64,000 nt of DNA from Streptomyces sp. ISL-43 (GTDB taxonomy: Bacteria > Actinomycetota > Actinomycetes > Streptomycetales > Streptomycetaceae): contig NZ_JAGGOT010000019.1 of assembly GCF_018614195.1 (NCBI RefSeq), positions 62,001-126,000 on the forward strand. The letters are read 5' to 3'. Every line of letters starts with the position of its first letter. The first letter of the stretch is position 1. The position numbers and the translations under genes were made by a program. Under the pieces are notes generated by a model, which ran no database searches, had not been told where the DNA came from, and was given only the letters and a program-made list of their open reading frames with translations. This document shows positions 37,006 to 44,129 of this stretch, in pieces.

Positions 37006-37882
37006 CCTGCCCCGCCGCCCCCGAGCACCAGCCCGTCTACCTCGGCGGCCCCCGGTTCCAGACCGACCCCGTCGAGCTGTACCGGGACATGCGCCGCGAC
37101 CACGGCGCCGTCGCCCCGGTCGTCCTCGACGGCGACGTACCGGCCTGGCTGGTCCTCGGATACCGCGAGCTGCACCAGGTCACCAGCGACCCCGTGCTCT
37201 TCTCCCGGGACTCCGAGCTGTGGAACCAGTGGGACCGCATCCCCGCCGACTGGCCGCTGCTCCCCATGATCGGCCGCAAGCAGCCGTCGATCCTCTACAC
37301 CGTCGGCGAACGCCACCGGGAGCGGGCCGCCGTCATCTCCGAGGCCCTCGAATCCGTCGACCCCTTCGAACTCAAGGGGCACGCGGAGCGGTTCGCGGAC
37401 GAGCTGATCGACGAGCTGTGCGGCAGGGGCTCCTGCGACATCGTCGGCGAGTACGCCATGCTGCTGCCGCTGCGCGTCCTCGCCCGCATCTACGGATTCT
37501 CCGACGCGCAGGGCCCCGGCCTCGTCACCGCCATGAACGACATGATCAACGGGCGGGAGGGCGCCCTGGAGGGCCAGCGCCACCTCGCCGAGTCGATGTT
37601 CGGGCTGCTCGCCGCCAAGCTGGCCGAGCCCGGCCACGACGTCGTCTCCCGGACGCCTTCTTCTCCTTCGGTCACGGCGAACACCGCTGCCCCTTCCCCG
37701 CCCAGGAGGTCGCCGAGGTCATCGCGCGCACCGGCATCGAGGTGCTCCTCGACCGGCTGCCCGACGTCGACCTCGCGGTGCCCGCAGGCGACCTGGCCCG
37801 CCGCCCCTCGCCCTGGCTCCGCGGCCTCAGCGCCCTTCCCGTGACGTACACCCCGACCCCCGCCCTTGGAGCCACCCGATGA
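37002..37882 (+). pseudogene. Conservon cytochrome P450 with internal deletion and frameshift
   Basis: From the GTG at 37002 about 218 residues match the N-terminal half of a cvnE-type P450 (YRELHQVTSDPVLFSRD, PLRVLARIYGFSD). Near 37655 the frame is lost; in another frame the heme loop FFSFGHGEHRCPFPAQE and the normal C-terminus follow to the stop at 37880. The I helix, the ExxR helix and the meander, about 120 residues, are absent, so the protein cannot fold as a P450. The intact P450 behind it may have taken over its role. Confidence 0.85.
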
Positions 37883-39114
37883 CGTGCCCGATCGACCACA
37901 GCGGCCCCGCGGCCATCACCCTCGACCCCTTCGTCGCGGACCTCGACGCCGAGAGTGCCGCACTGCGCGCCGCCGGTCCGCTGGTTCGGGTGGTCCTGCC
38001 CGGCGGTGTCGGCGTGTACGCGGTCACGCACCACGCCGAGGCGCGCAAGCTGCTGACCGACCCCCGGATCGTCAAGGACATCAACGTCTGGGGCGCCTGG
38101 CAGCGCGGCGAGATCCCGATGGACTGGCCGCTGATCGGCCTCGCCAACCCCGGCCGCTCGATGCTGACCGTGGACGGCGACGAGCACCGCCGGCTGCGCA
38201 CCCTGGTCGCGCAGGCGCTGACCGTACGCCGGGTGGAGAAGCTGCGCGCCGGCATCGAGGCGCTGACCACCGGCATGCTGGACAAGCTCGCCGCGCTGCC
38301 GGCCGGCGAGACGGTGGACCTCAAGGCGCAGTTCGCGTACCCGCTGCCGATGAACGTCATCAGCGACCTGATGGGCGTGGACGCCGAGGAACACCCGCGC
38401 CTGAAGGCCCTGTTCGAGAAGTTCTTCTCGACGCAGACGCTGCCCGAGGAGGTGCCGCAGATGATGGCGGACCTCGGCGCGCTGTTCTCCCGCATCGTCG
38501 AGTCCAAGCGCGAGAACCCGGGCGACGACCTCACCAGCGCCCTCATCGACGCCTCGCAGGACGGCGACCACCTCACCACCGAGGAAATCACCAACACCCT
38601 CCAGCTGATGGTCGCCGCCGGCCACGAGACCACCATCAGCCTGATCGTCAACGCGGTCGTCGCCCTGGAGAGCCACCCCGAGCAGCGCGCCCTCGTGCTC
38701 AAGGGCGACGTCTCGTGGGAGAACGTCATCGAGGAGACGCTGCGCTGGTCCACCCCGACCTCGCACGTCCTGATCCGCTTCGCCGCCGAGGACGTCGAGG
38801 TCGGCGACCGCGTCCTGCCCCAGGGCGAGGGCCTGATCGTCTCCTTCGGCGCCATCGGCCGCGACGAGGCCCAGCACGGCGAGACGGCCGGCGAGTTCGA
38901 CGTCACCCGCACCCCCAACCGGCACATCTCCTTCGGCCACGGCCCGCACGTCTGCCCCGGCGCGGCCCTCTCCCGCCTGGAAGCCCTGGTCGCCCTCCCG
39001 GCCCTCTACGCCCGCTTCCCCGACCTCACCCTGGCCGTCGCCCCGCAGGACCTCCGCAACAAGCCGATCCTCACCCAGAACGACCTCTTCGACCTCCCGG
39101 TCCGCCTGTCCTGA
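37879..39114 (+). CDS. Cytochrome P450 (conservon-associated)
   Basis: 411 residues, complete. I helix AGHETTISL (oxygen-binding Thr), EETLRW as the ExxR motif, and the heme-binding loop ISFGHGPHVCPGAALSR with the proximal cysteine near residue 358. Start ATG overlaps the stop of the preceding P450 remnant (ATGA). Typical conservon operons end in one or two P450s. It would need ferredoxin and reductase from elsewhere. A hairpin at 39121 ends the operon. Confidence 0.93.
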   Translation: MTCPIDHSGPAAITLDPFVADLDAESAALRAAGPLVRVVLPGGVGVYAVTHHAEARKLLTDPRIVKDINVWGAWQRGEIPMDWPLIGLANPGRSMLTVDGDEHRRLRTLVAQALTVRRVEKLRAGIEALTTGMLDKLAALPAGETVDLKAQFAYPLPMNVISDLMGVDAEEHPRLKALFEKFFSTQTLPEEVPQMMADLGALFSRIVESKRENPGDDLTSALIDASQDGDHLTTEEITNTLQLMVAAGHETTISLIVNAVVALESHPEQRALVLKGDVSWENVIEETLRWSTPTSHVLIRFAAEDVEVGDRVLPQGEGLIVSFGAIGRDEAQHGETAGEFDVTRTPNRHISFGHGPHVCPGAALSRLEALVALPALYARFPDLTLAVAPQDLRNKPILTQNDLFDLPVRLS

Positions 39115-39120
39115 CCCCAC

Positions 39121-39154
39121 GCCGCGGCGCCCCCTCACCCGGAGGGGGCGCGGC
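39121..39154. terminator. Terminator hairpin of the conservon operon
   Basis: Stem GCGCCCCCT / AGGGGGCGC (39127-39135 with 39143-39151) extended by GC-rich flanks; followed by the AT-rich promoter region of the next gene. Confidence 0.7.
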
Positions 39155-39203
39155 GGACGTTTAATCGGATGTGCCTACGGTGAAGGGTTGTTAGGTTCGC
39201 CGT

Positions 39204-39935
39204 GTGCCGAAGCTGAATCAGATCATCGCAGTGGAAAAGGGCGTCAAGTCCAAAGCCCTCCAGGAGCTCACCCAGGCTCACCAGGACGTGCAGAAGCCCG
39301 CCCTGCTGGCCGGCATCTCCCGGAGCTACCAGCCCAAGGACGAGGAGGGCGAGCAGCTGCCGCCCGAGTCCACTCGGGTGCAGGTCAAGGCCGAGGACGC
39401 CCTGCGGGCGACCGCCGGAACCCTGACCCGGCTCTTCGACGTGACGGCGACGAAGGACTGGGCGAACCGGTCCGCGGTCGCGGACGTGGTCGTCGACGGC
39501 ACGGTCCTGCTGCCCCAGGTGCCCGTCCCGTACCTGCTGTTCCTGGAGAAGCAGCTCACCGACCTGCACACCTTCGTGCGCAAGCTGCCGGTGCTCGACG
39601 CCTCCGAGTCGTGGAACCTGGACCCCTCGACGGACTCCTGGAAGACGGAGCCGGTGCGGACCATCCGCACGAAGAAGGTCCCGCGCAACCACGTGAAGGC
39701 CGAGGCCACGGAGAAGCACCCGGCTCAGGTCGAGGTCTACTACGAGGACGTACCGGTCGGCTACTGGACGACCGTGAAGTTCTCCGGCGCGCTGCCCGCA
39801 CGCCGGGTCAACGAGCTCCTCGACCGCGTCGAGAAGCTCCAGCAGGCCGTGAAGTTCGCCCGCGAGGAGGCGAACAACACCGAGGTCACCGACCAGCGGG
39901 TCGGCGACGCGGTATTCGGCTACCTCTTCAGGTAG
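39204..39935 (+). CDS. Conserved actinobacterial protein next to tRNA-like genes (DUF7873-like)
   Basis: 243 residues, basic N-terminus MPKLNQIIAVEKGVKSK, no signal or membrane segment. Mixed alpha/beta with a strongly conserved-looking core (RLFDVTATKDWANRSAVADV, KVPRNHV) and a C-terminal coiled-coil stretch RVNELLDRVEKLQQAVKFAR. I recall this as a family shared by Streptomyces and actinophages with no assigned function (I believe DUF7873; not verifiable here). The GTG start lacks a ribosome site but a TAGGTT box lies about 8 bases before it, consistent with leaderless translation. The gene is followed directly by two tRNA-like genes, so a role in RNA binding or processing is a reasonable guess only. 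Confidence 0.8.
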   Translation: MPKLNQIIAVEKGVKSKALQELTQAHQDVQKPALLAGISRSYQPKDEEGEQLPPESTRVQVKAEDALRATAGTLTRLFDVTATKDWANRSAVADVVVDGTVLLPQVPVPYLLFLEKQLTDLHTFVRKLPVLDASESWNLDPSTDSWKTEPVRTIRTKKVPRNHVKAEATEKHPAQVEVYYEDVPVGYWTTVKFSGALPARRVNELLDRVEKLQQAVKFAREEANNTEVTDQRVGDAVFGYLFR

Positions 39936-39944
39936 CCCCACATT

Positions 39945-39969
39945 CGCCCCCCGTCGCGAGCGGGGGGTG
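39945..39969. terminator. Hairpin after the DUF7873-like gene
   Basis: CCCCCCG (39947-39953) pairs with CGGGGGG (39961-39967) around a 7-base loop. It uses the G-run that otherwise could be mistaken for the 5' acceptor strand of a conventional tRNA. Confidence 0.55.
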
Positions 39970-40010
39970 CGCGATGAGCGCAAGCTGAAACTGATGTTGA
40001 AGCTGATGAA

Positions 40011-40094
40011 GGGGTGTCAGTTGAGGGTTCGAATCCCTCCCCCCGCACCACGTGCGGGGGTGGCCCAAGCCTGGCAGAGGCGGCCCCGTCAAAC
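40011..40094 (+). tRNA. Circularly permuted tRNA-like gene A
   Basis: The 3' half comes first: GGGGT (40011-40015, 3' anticodon strand), 7-base variable loop, T-arm GAGGG-TTCGAAT-CCCTC (40023-40039), acceptor CCCCCGC (40040-40046), A and an encoded CCA (40048-40050). After three bases (CGT) the 5' half starts: acceptor GCGGGGG (40054-40060, 7/7 pairs with the preceding half), T-G, D-arm with a 3-bp stem and loop containing GG, GCCCC (40083-40087, five pairs with GGGGT including one G-U), and loop GTCAAAC. The joined RNA is about 81 nt with anticodon position reading CAA if the loop is as drawn. Beyond the loop TCAG (40095-40098) pairs with CTGA (40003-40006). No conventional 5'-to-3' reading gives a full cloverleaf. 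Confidence 0.6.
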
Positions 40095-40158
40095 TCAGAT
40101 TCTCGCTCCAGTCTCAGTATTCGCCGCCGAACACCGGATCGACCGAGCGCGGGCGATC

Positions 40159-40239
40159 ATCGTCGGATGGGGGTTCAAGTCCCCTCGGCGCCTCTCCCGT
40201 GGCGCTGTAGTTCAAAGGCAGAACACGTCGATCTCAAAA
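40159..40239 (+). tRNA. Circularly permuted tRNA-like gene B
   Basis: 3' half: ATCGTCG (40159-40165), short variable loop, T-arm GGGGG-TTCAAGT-CCCCT (40169-40185), acceptor CGGCGCC (40186-40192), T; no CCA is encoded. Seven bases later the 5' half: acceptor GGCGCTG (40201-40207; seven pairs, one G-U), TA, a textbook D-arm GTTC-AAAGGCA-GAAC (40210-40224), A, then CGTCGAT (40226-40232), which pairs with ATCGTCG at six of seven positions, and loop CTCAAAA (40233-40239), anticodon CAA. GATC (40241-40244) pairs with GATC (40155-40158), then after a three-base bulge CGCG (40245-40248) pairs with CGCG (40148-40151): a bulge-helix-bulge-like junction. The D-arm resembles tRNA-Trp-type sequences. Confidence 0.55.
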
Positions 40240-40290
40240 TGATCCGCGGCTCTTAAACGCCGCCGGTGTGCGCAAATGGGTGGCAAGCTG

Positions 40291-40321
40291 GAGCCCGGGA
40301 GCTGGACATGCTCCCGGGCTC
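40291..40321. terminator. Bidirectional 12-bp hairpin
   Basis: GAGCCCGGGAGC pairs perfectly with GCTCCCGGGCTC around a 7-base loop, between the tRNA-like array (plus) and the anti-sigma gene (minus). Confidence 0.85.
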
Positions 40322-40372
40322 CGTCACGTTCCCGGCCCCGAGCCCGGCGGCCCCGCAGCCCCCGAGGCCCGG

Positions 40373-41110
40373 TTACGCGGCCACCGGGACCGAAACGAAC
40401 GTCAGGCCCGCCTCGTTCTCCACCAGGACCGCCCGGACGTCCGCCGGGTCCACCGCCGCCGACCCGTCCAGCGCCGCGCCCTTGCCCTCGCCGTGCTCCG
40501 CGGTGCCCACGACCCAGCCGCCCGCCGTGGTGCGCGTACCGTCCCGGGAGACCACCACCAGGCGGCACCGCTGGCCCGCCGGCACTCCCGTCACCGCCGC
40601 GTGCACCCGTACCCACTTCGCGGCGGGCGTCACCTGTACGGTCATCCGCGCGCCCGTGCCCGCGTCCGTCGCGGAGGCCACCTTGGTCCCGCTCACCGGC
40701 GGGGAGGGCTGCGCGGAGACCGTCGGTGTCGGCGTCGGAGTCGGCGGCAGCGCGATGGGTCCGCCGTCCGCGCCGCCCACCTGGGCCCCGGCCCAGAACA
40801 CCGCGGCCAGGGAGGCCGCGGCGGCCAGTCCCGCGAGGGCGGTGCGCCGCCGACGGGCACCGGCCACCTCCTGGCGCATCTGCCGCAGGGTGCGCTGGAG
40901 CAGCAGGTCCCCGCCCTGCGGCGGACCGTCCAGGAAGGCCTCGGCCGGCACCTCGCCCAGCGCCGCCTCCATCTCGCGCAACGCGGTCACCTCCTGACGG
41001 CACTGCACGCAGCCGTCCACGTGTTCCTCGACCCGGCGGACGTCCGCGTCGTCCAGGACGCCGAGAACGTACGGGCCGAGCAGTTCCTCCTCGTGCCGCT
41101 GCCGGTTCAT
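40373..41110 (-). CDS. Membrane anti-sigma factor with zinc-finger motif
   Basis: 245 residues. N-terminal cytoplasmic anti-sigma domain with the ZAS motif H30-x3-C34-x2-C37 (HVDGCVQC), one membrane helix near 90-110 (TALAGLAAAASLAAVFWAG), then a Pro/Thr linker and an extracellular RskA-like beta domain. It should hold the partner sigma factor inactive at the membrane until a signal triggers release. The ATG overlaps the sigma gene stop by four bases. Confidence 0.92.
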   Translation of the reverse strand: MNRQRHEEELLGPYVLGVLDDADVRRVEEHVDGCVQCRQEVTALREMEAALGEVPAEAFLDGPPQGGDLLLQRTLRQMRQEVAGARRRRTALAGLAAAASLAAVFWAGAQVGGADGGPIALPPTPTPTPTVSAQPSPPVSGTKVASATDAGTGARMTVQVTPAAKWVRVHAAVTGVPAGQRCRLVVVSRDGTRTTAGGWVVGTAEHGEGKGAALDGSAAVDPADVRAVLVENEAGLTFVSVPVAA

Positions 41111-41688
41111 GCCACCACCTCCTGAAGTCCGCCGGGCCGCTGGGGCGCCCTGCCCGTTCGTCTGTCTTCCCCGAAGACTTCTCGGAGGGCCTTGAGCGCG
41201 TAGTGTGAGCGCGATTTCACCGTGCCGGCGGGGATGCCGAGGGTGTCGGCGGCCTCGGCGACGCTGCGCTGGCGGTAGTACAACTCCGTCAGCACGTCCC
41301 GGTGTTCCGGCGAGAGCCGGTCGAGGGCGCCCAGTACCGTCATCGTGTCCACCACCGCGTCGGCGTGGTCCGCCTCCACCGGCGGATGGGCCGGCGAGCC
41401 GGAGACCTCGGGCGGCCGGGCCGCCTTGGCCCGGAACCGGTCGGTGATGATGTTGCGGGCCACCGTGAGCAGCCAGCCGCGTACCGAACCCTTCCCGTTG
41501 ACCAGGACGTCCGAGTGGCGCCAGGCCCTGATGAGGGTCTCTTGGACCACGTCCTCTGCCGCGGCCCGGTCCCCGGTCAGCCGGGTGGCGTAGGCGAGCA
41601 GGGCGTGGCCGTGCTCCTCGTACACCGACTTGATCAGTGCTTCGTCGGCCCCGCCCCGCCGAGCGCGGGGCCACAGTGGTCCGGCCAT
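41107..41688 (-). CDS. ECF sigma factor
   Basis: 193 residues with region 2 (LLAYATRLTGDRAAAEDVVQ) and region 4 (LDRLSPEHRDVLTELYYRQ, then AADTLGIPAGTVKSRSHYAL), the two domains of group 4 sigma factors, joined by a short linker. Translation is coupled to its anti-sigma factor. The ribosome site GGAGAGGGTG precedes the ATG at 41688. The trigger and regulon are not evident. Confidence 0.93.
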   Translation of the reverse strand: MAGPLWPRARRGGADEALIKSVYEEHGHALLAYATRLTGDRAAAEDVVQETLIRAWRHSDVLVNGKGSVRGWLLTVARNIITDRFRAKAARPPEVSGSPAHPPVEADHADAVVDTMTVLGALDRLSPEHRDVLTELYYRQRSVAEAADTLGIPAGTVKSRSHYALKALREVFGEDRRTGRAPQRPGGLQEVVA

Positions 41689-41790
41689 CTCACCCTCTCC
41701 GTCTTCCTCGGTTGCGTGGTGCGGTCACAACACGACGTGAGCGGGCGCCCGGTTCACGTGACCTGCGTCACAGAGCGGGCCGCCTGCCGG

Positions 41791-42789
41791 TCACGTACGG
41801 CAGGAACGTCCCTGGTTGAGACAGTCCACGACCTCCGCCATCCGCTGCCCGGTCATCACGTTCACGAACATCGCGTGGTCCGTCTTCGGGCTGTGCCGCT
41901 GCTCGGGAAAGGAGTCGAGGGCGAGCGGGACCCCCGGTGGCACGTCGTAGGCGAGGGAGATCCGCAGCCGGGGCACCGGGAAGGTGTCCCGCGGGCAGAC
42001 GCCGTTCGCCGCCGGGAAGAGCAGGTGGGAGCGGTGCCCGGGGCTGGTCGTGTCCAGGCCGTTCCAGCAGCTGGGGAAGGCGAGCGTACGGGTGAGGCGC
42101 TCGCCCGCCGGGCAGCGCGGGTAGCGGATGGTGGAGCGGTCCGGGGAGCCCGAGCAGCCCCAGCGGGCCCGCACGTCCTCGTCGGTGCCCGCCGTGAAGG
42201 CCACCGCGTCGCCGGTCATCGCGTTCAGGAACCGCGGCATCGCCACCACCTGGCCGACCGGGCTGCCGAGGAACTCCACCTCCACCGCCGACTCCGGCAG
42301 GATCCGGCCCGCGTTGCCGTGTCCCGCAGAGCCCTCGTGCGCGCCGCTGCCCGGCAGGTCCGTGCGGCGCAGCACCGGCCAGTAGTACGTGGAACGGTCG
42401 CCGCCCGCGCAACTGGTGGCGGCCGCGTCCAGGGAGGCGTCGGTGGAGAAGGCGTCCGTGGACAGGTTTCCGACGTAGGCGTGCGTGTGGTGGGCGCCGG
42501 AGCGCAGCCCCGGCGAGACCACCAGGTTGTCCTCGTTGTAGTGGCCCTCCGCGTTGTCGCCGCACTCCACCGACACCCGGCCCGTCGAGGCGTCGGGGCC
42601 GCTCGCGCGGGGCTCGGCGGGCCCCGGCGGCACCTCGCGGATGTCCACGAAGTCGCCGGGTCCGGCGCCCGCGCCCGGCGCGGCCGGGCGGGGGCCGCCC
42701 ACCCGCGCGGCCCCCAGTACGGCAGCGGTCAACCCGCCGCCGAGCACCAGGCAGATCAGCAGCGTGAGCAGTCGGTGTCCGTTCCCCAT
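41791..42789 (-). CDS. DUF1996 exported protein
   Basis: 332 residues from ATG 42789 (a TTG 36 bases upstream is also open). N-terminal hydrophobic segment LLTLLICLVLGGGLTAAVLG acts as signal or anchor. The domain contains GRVSVECGDNAEGHYNEDN, SGAHHTHAYVGN and CPAGERLTRTLAFPSCWNG, typical of DUF1996, a family of secreted proteins in actinobacteria and fungi with conserved His, Cys and Trp but unknown activity. It lies upstream of the sigma factor gene in the same direction, about 100 bases away. Confidence 0.85.
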   Translation of the reverse strand: MGNGHRLLTLLICLVLGGGLTAAVLGAARVGGPRPAAPGAGAGPGDFVDIREVPPGPAEPRASGPDASTGRVSVECGDNAEGHYNEDNLVVSPGLRSGAHHTHAYVGNLSTDAFSTDASLDAAATSCAGGDRSTYYWPVLRRTDLPGSGAHEGSAGHGNAGRILPESAVEVEFLGSPVGQVVAMPRFLNAMTGDAVAFTAGTDEDVRARWGCSGSPDRSTIRYPRCPAGERLTRTLAFPSCWNGLDTTSPGHRSHLLFPAANGVCPRDTFPVPRLRISLAYDVPPGVPLALDSFPEQRHSPKTDHAMFVNVMTGQRMAEVVDCLNQGRSCRT

Positions 42790-42912
42790 GCGGTCACGGT
42801 TGCCGCCGGGCGCCGCCTGCGTCAACCGGGCGTCCGCGGGCCGGTCACCGTCGGGCGCGGGCGCGGCCGGGACGGTGGCCGGAAGCCGGCGAGGGCGTCG
42901 GGCGGGAAGGTG

Positions 42913-43215
42913 TCAGGCGAGTGGTTCGGCGTCGAGCTCGACCACCTCCGCGGGTCCCGCCCGGAACGCGGGGCTGGCCGCGTCCGCCTCGATCATGTGC
43001 GGGGTGGCGTCGTGCGCGGCGAGCGCCGCCTTCGACGACCACTGTTCGACGAGGACGAACCGGTCGGGATCGCCGCTCACTTGGTGCATGTCGTAGCGCA
43101 GGCATCCCTCTTCGGCCCGCACCACCGGCGCGAGGCGCTCGTAGGCATCGATCTGCTCCCGGCCGCGGCCCGGGAGCGTGGTGATCAGGATCATGAGTCG
43201 AACTGTTGACGGCAT
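42913..43215 (-). CDS. Antibiotic-biosynthesis-monooxygenase-fold protein
   Basis: About 100 residues forming one ABM (dimeric alpha/beta barrel) domain: MILITTLPGRGREQIDAYERL, then LRYDMHQVSGDPDRFVLVEQW and AALAAHDATPHM. Start uncertain: ATG at 43215 or 43194, neither with a good ribosome site. Members include quinone-forming monooxygenases and stress-related proteins of unknown role. Divergent from the DUF1838 gene at 43355. Confidence 0.85.
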   Translation of the reverse strand: MPSTVRLMILITTLPGRGREQIDAYERLAPVVRAEEGCLRYDMHQVSGDPDRFVLVEQWSSKAALAAHDATPHMIEADAASPAFRAGPAEVVELDAEPLA

Positions 43216-43354
43216 GCGCCGAAGACTAGATCGACAACCTCGGGTGGCGGAAAAGCTTTTCCGCGCCGCCCGCCCGCTCACATGGCCGGTCCGCCCGCCC
43301 GCATGGCCGGTCCGGTCCTTGTCCGGAGCCGGCGGACCGCGCACAGTACCCGTT

Positions 43355-44095
43355 ATGACTCCCGAAGATCTCCTCCAGGCCCTCGCCCGCACCCGTGCGT
43401 CCCTCGACGGCGCCGAGGTCACCTTCTGGTGGACGGGCGACGTCTACGGCTCGGCCCCCGGCGAGCCCTACCGGCGCCTGTTCGGCTTCGAGGGCGTCAA
43501 CCTGGCCCGTCTGGTCCGGGAGGAGACCCCAGGCTCCTACCAGCTCCTCACCCGTGAGGCGGCGTTCTACCTCGACCCGGGGACCCGCGAGATCCTGGAG
43601 ACCTGGCAGGACAAGCCGGTGATCCACGTCTGGAACGACCCCGCGAACCAGCGGTGGCGCCCCTTCCCGGTGCCCATGACCGAGCTGGGCGACCAGGTGT
43701 GCTTCAGCCTGGAGGTGCCGCTGGCCTACCCCTCCCCGCTGCCGGTCGCGCAGTATCCGCAGAACTCGGCCGACGACACCTACCGGGCCCTGGAACTCTT
43801 CCAGTTCTTCGCCCCGGCCTCCGTGCTCACCACTGACGCGCCGAGCGTCCCGTCCACCATGTCCTGGACCCGTTCGTCCCCCTGGCTGCCCTGGATGGAA
43901 CAGGGCCCGCGCCCCGGCGGGCTCACCTTCCACTGCCGGGGCCGCAAACTGGCCTCCTACGCCGAGGTCCCGGACCGCACCCGCGCGTACATCGAGGCCC
44001 GCCACCCGGAGTTCGCCCACGCCCCGGAGAAGTGGACCGAGCCGAACGAGACGAGCTGGACGTACTTCCGGCGGCTCAACCCCCCGAAGGCCTGA
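43355..44095 (+). CDS. DUF1838 family protein
   Basis: 246 residues, no signal peptide. Landmarks: TFWWTGDVYGSAPGEPYRRL, LFGFEGVNLARL, LTREAAFYLDPGTREILETW and FHCRGRKLASYAEVP, which fit the DUF1838 pattern. The family often carries a Tat signal; this one appears cytoplasmic. Function unknown. Convergent with prolyl aminopeptidase, 34 bases apart. Confidence 0.75.
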   Translation: MTPEDLLQALARTRASLDGAEVTFWWTGDVYGSAPGEPYRRLFGFEGVNLARLVREETPGSYQLLTREAAFYLDPGTREILETWQDKPVIHVWNDPANQRWRPFPVPMTELGDQVCFSLEVPLAYPSPLPVAQYPQNSADDTYRALELFQFFAPASVLTTDAPSVPSTMSWTRSSPWLPWMEQGPRPGGLTFHCRGRKLASYAEVPDRTRAYIEARHPEFAHAPEKWTEPNETSWTYFRRLNPPKA

Positions 44096-44129
44096 CCGAG
44101 GCCACCACCGCCCACCGGCTCACGACGGA

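Noticed and set aside
39960..40050. A conventional tRNA with acceptor GCGGGGG (39960-39966) pairing CCCCCGC (40040-40046).
   Set aside because: The G-run already forms the hairpin that ends the preceding gene, the D-loop would have only five bases without GG, and no anticodon stem forms in the 40 bases between. The permuted reading with 40054-40060 explains more pairs.
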